A program made the position numbers and the translations under genes. The notes beneath the pieces were generated by a model. That model did no database searches. It was not told the origin of the DNA and saw only the letters and a program-made list of their open reading frames with translations. A stretch of 44,269 nucleotides of DNA, from the IMG/VR virus record IMGVR_UViG_3300042473_000489, positions 1 through 44,269 of that record. The stretch is one strand, 5' to 3'. Shown piece after piece: positions 43,284 through 44,269 of the stretch (within the stretch, counting starts at the first letter, position 1; each line of letters begins with the position of its first letter). Source of the stretch: a virus.

Positions 43284-43312
43284 TTGGACACTAAGTAGGT
43301 CTCAGTGTCCAA
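43284..43312 (-). promoter_or_regulatory. Hairpin between gp32-like and uvsX-like genes
   Basis: A perfect 9-bp inverted repeat, TTGGACACT and AGTGTCCAA, separated by 11 bases. No T run follows on the minus strand, so it is not a classic terminator. It may stabilise or partially attenuate the transcript so that the abundant ssDNA-binding protein is made in excess over UvsX, or be a protein-binding site. Function is inferred; the repeat itself is plain. Confidence 0.6.
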
Positions 43313-43336
43313 GTTATATGTCTAAGTTTTGTTTGA

Positions 43337-44191
43337 TTAAAACGGCATATCTGAATCTTCTTCATCACCCGCTTGTGGGTCAATAGGTGCCGATGGTTTA
43401 GAACCACCAAATGACATCTCATCAGAATCAGAGTTACCATAATCATAACCACCTTTATCAGAATTCCATTTTGGAGTTTCACCTCTTGCAATAGCTTCTA
43501 AATATTCAACCGGTTTTTTAGAATAAACATCTGCCCAAGTTAATTCATCGTTAACCCAACTTTCAGAAAGTTTTGTGTCTTCGTGAATTGGAGCCGCATC
43601 ATCATACATAACTGTTTGAATTACTGTATAAACCGCCCCTTTTGGAGTTTTAGCTTTAGTCAATTCTAAGATAAGGTCTCTACCTTTTTCAGGGTCAGCA
43701 ATATCACCTTTGTTTCTGTAGATAGGAATAATTTTGTCATAGATTCCCTCATTTTTGTAGTTAGATTTGAATCTCCAAAATTTAACACCATCTTCTTCGT
43801 TATCTCTATCAATAACTTTAACAATGTAGAATTTACGTGATAAATAATTTGATGCCAATTTTTTGTCATCTTCTTTTCCCGTTGAACGAAGTTCTTCGTA
43901 AACCTCAGTTAAAGGTGAACGTTCATTGTCATTTTTTCCTGGGTCGTAAAATTTTTGGAATTTTCCATCAACCTGAATCTCGTGGTACCAAACTTCTTTA
44001 AATGGTGAAGAACCATCTGTTGTTGGTAAGATTCTTAATCTTCTTTGGCCTTGAGTTTCCTTATCTGAAAGGATTGCCGCGAAGTATTTTTTCATTCTTT
44101 CTTCTTGTGTAAATTTTGAGGTAGAAGAAGTACTACCTTGTTTTGCTTTCTCGTATTGAGCCAAAACTGCGTCTAATGAATTTGTCGCCAT
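43337..44191 (-). CDS. ssDNA-binding protein, T4 gp32-like
   Basis: A 284-residue protein with gp32-like layout. A short basic N-terminus (MATNSLDAVLAQYEKAKQ) would mediate cooperativity. An OB-type core follows: RLRILPTTDGSSPFKEVWYH, then FYIVKVIDRDNEEDGVKFWR, the KV-x-DR and FW-x-FK-type strands typical of gp32. The acidic C-terminal tail ends GDEEDSDMPF. The protein has no cysteine at all, so the zinc site of T4 gp32 is absent. The last residues resemble the D-x-P-F tip of bacterial SSB. It coats single-stranded DNA at forks and recombination sites and should interact with UvsX, helicase and exonuclease encoded after it. It is the first gene of the replication operon. Confidence 0.85.
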   Translation of the reverse strand: MATNSLDAVLAQYEKAKQGSTSSTSKFTQEERMKKYFAAILSDKETQGQRRLRILPTTDGSSPFKEVWYHEIQVDGKFQKFYDPGKNDNERSPLTEVYEELRSTGKEDDKKLASNYLSRKFYIVKVIDRDNEEDGVKFWRFKSNYKNEGIYDKIIPIYRNKGDIADPEKGRDLILELTKAKTPKGAVYTVIQTVMYDDAAPIHEDTKLSESWVNDELTWADVYSKKPVEYLEAIARGETPKWNSDKGGYDYGNSDSDEMSFGGSKPSAPIDPQAGDEEDSDMPF

Positions 44192-44216
44192 AGTGTTTAA
44201 AATATTTAAAGGTTTA

Positions 44217-44250
44217 TAAAAGTATAAGTGTCAGCCGTGTGTTTGTCAAA
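44217..44250 (-). promoter_or_regulatory. Tentative promoter of the replication operon
   Basis: On the minus strand TTTG (44250-44247) is followed after 22 bases by TACTTTTA (44224-44217), one mismatch from the Bacteroidota -7 consensus TAnnTTTG. The expected start lies about 20-25 bases before the ATG at 44191. The region also contains a TTGACA string, so other readings are possible. Confidence 0.4.
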
Positions 44251-44269
44251 TTGTTTTGTAAAAAAAAAG

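Overview
The window is a stretch of an AT-rich (about one third G+C by eye) genome of a tailed phage with a contractile, T4/P2-type tail. The host is most likely a member of the Bacteroidota, probably a flavobacterium or relative. Three things point to that host. Several virion proteins carry SprB-type repeats, a family typical of Bacteroidota surface adhesins. The promoter in front of the primase gene fits the Bacteroidota consensus TTTG-N19-TAnnTTTG. Genes start without Shine-Dalgarno sequences, usually after A/T-rich stretches. The standard code fits all genes: every complete gene ends in TAA or TAG.

Region 1 (1-4011, minus strand) is an early-type operon read leftwards from a promoter just in front of a DnaG-like primase. 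After it come a PD-(D/E)XK exonuclease, a small zinc-ribbon protein, an Mre11/SbcD-like nuclease, a small lysine-rich protein, a protein full of VEVIKEV-type repeats, and a membrane protein that runs off the left edge.

Region 2 (4099-17081, plus strand, interrupted by one 60-codon minus-strand gene at 9525-9707) is a cassette of large secreted-style adhesin or tail-fibre proteins. They are built from interchangeable parts: small N-terminal modules, Thr/Pro 'PTPT' linkers, PKD-like WGDG domains, a leucine-rich-like solenoid, an 18-copy DUF285 repeat, SprB repeats, and a tail-collar-like protein. The cassette ends with a RuvC-like resolvase and a bidirectional terminator.

Region 3 (17110-35883, minus strand) is a tail and baseplate operon. 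In transcription order it encodes gp25-like and gp6/J-like wedge proteins, a 1772-residue protein with an internal membrane-segment cluster, four unrecognised structural proteins (one with a WGDG domain), a protein with a P2-gpI-like segment, and a 1084-residue SprB/PTPT adhesin. Region 4 (35968-44191, minus strand) is the replication, recombination and nucleotide operon: gp32-like ssDNA-binding protein, UvsX, 5'-3' exonuclease, an unknown protein, DnaB/gp41-like helicase, NrdB, NrdA, then a terminator.

DNA polymerase, clamp, clamp loader, terminase, capsid, sheath and tube genes are not in the window. The most unusual aspects are: two adhesin cassettes facing each other across a resolvase gene and sharing inverted PTPT-linker DNA; a TATTTATA box lying directly against several start codons (possible leaderless late transcripts); a baseplate-operon protein with transmembrane helices; and a gp32-like protein that lacks zinc-binding cysteines and ends in a bacterial-SSB-like acidic D-x-P-F tip.
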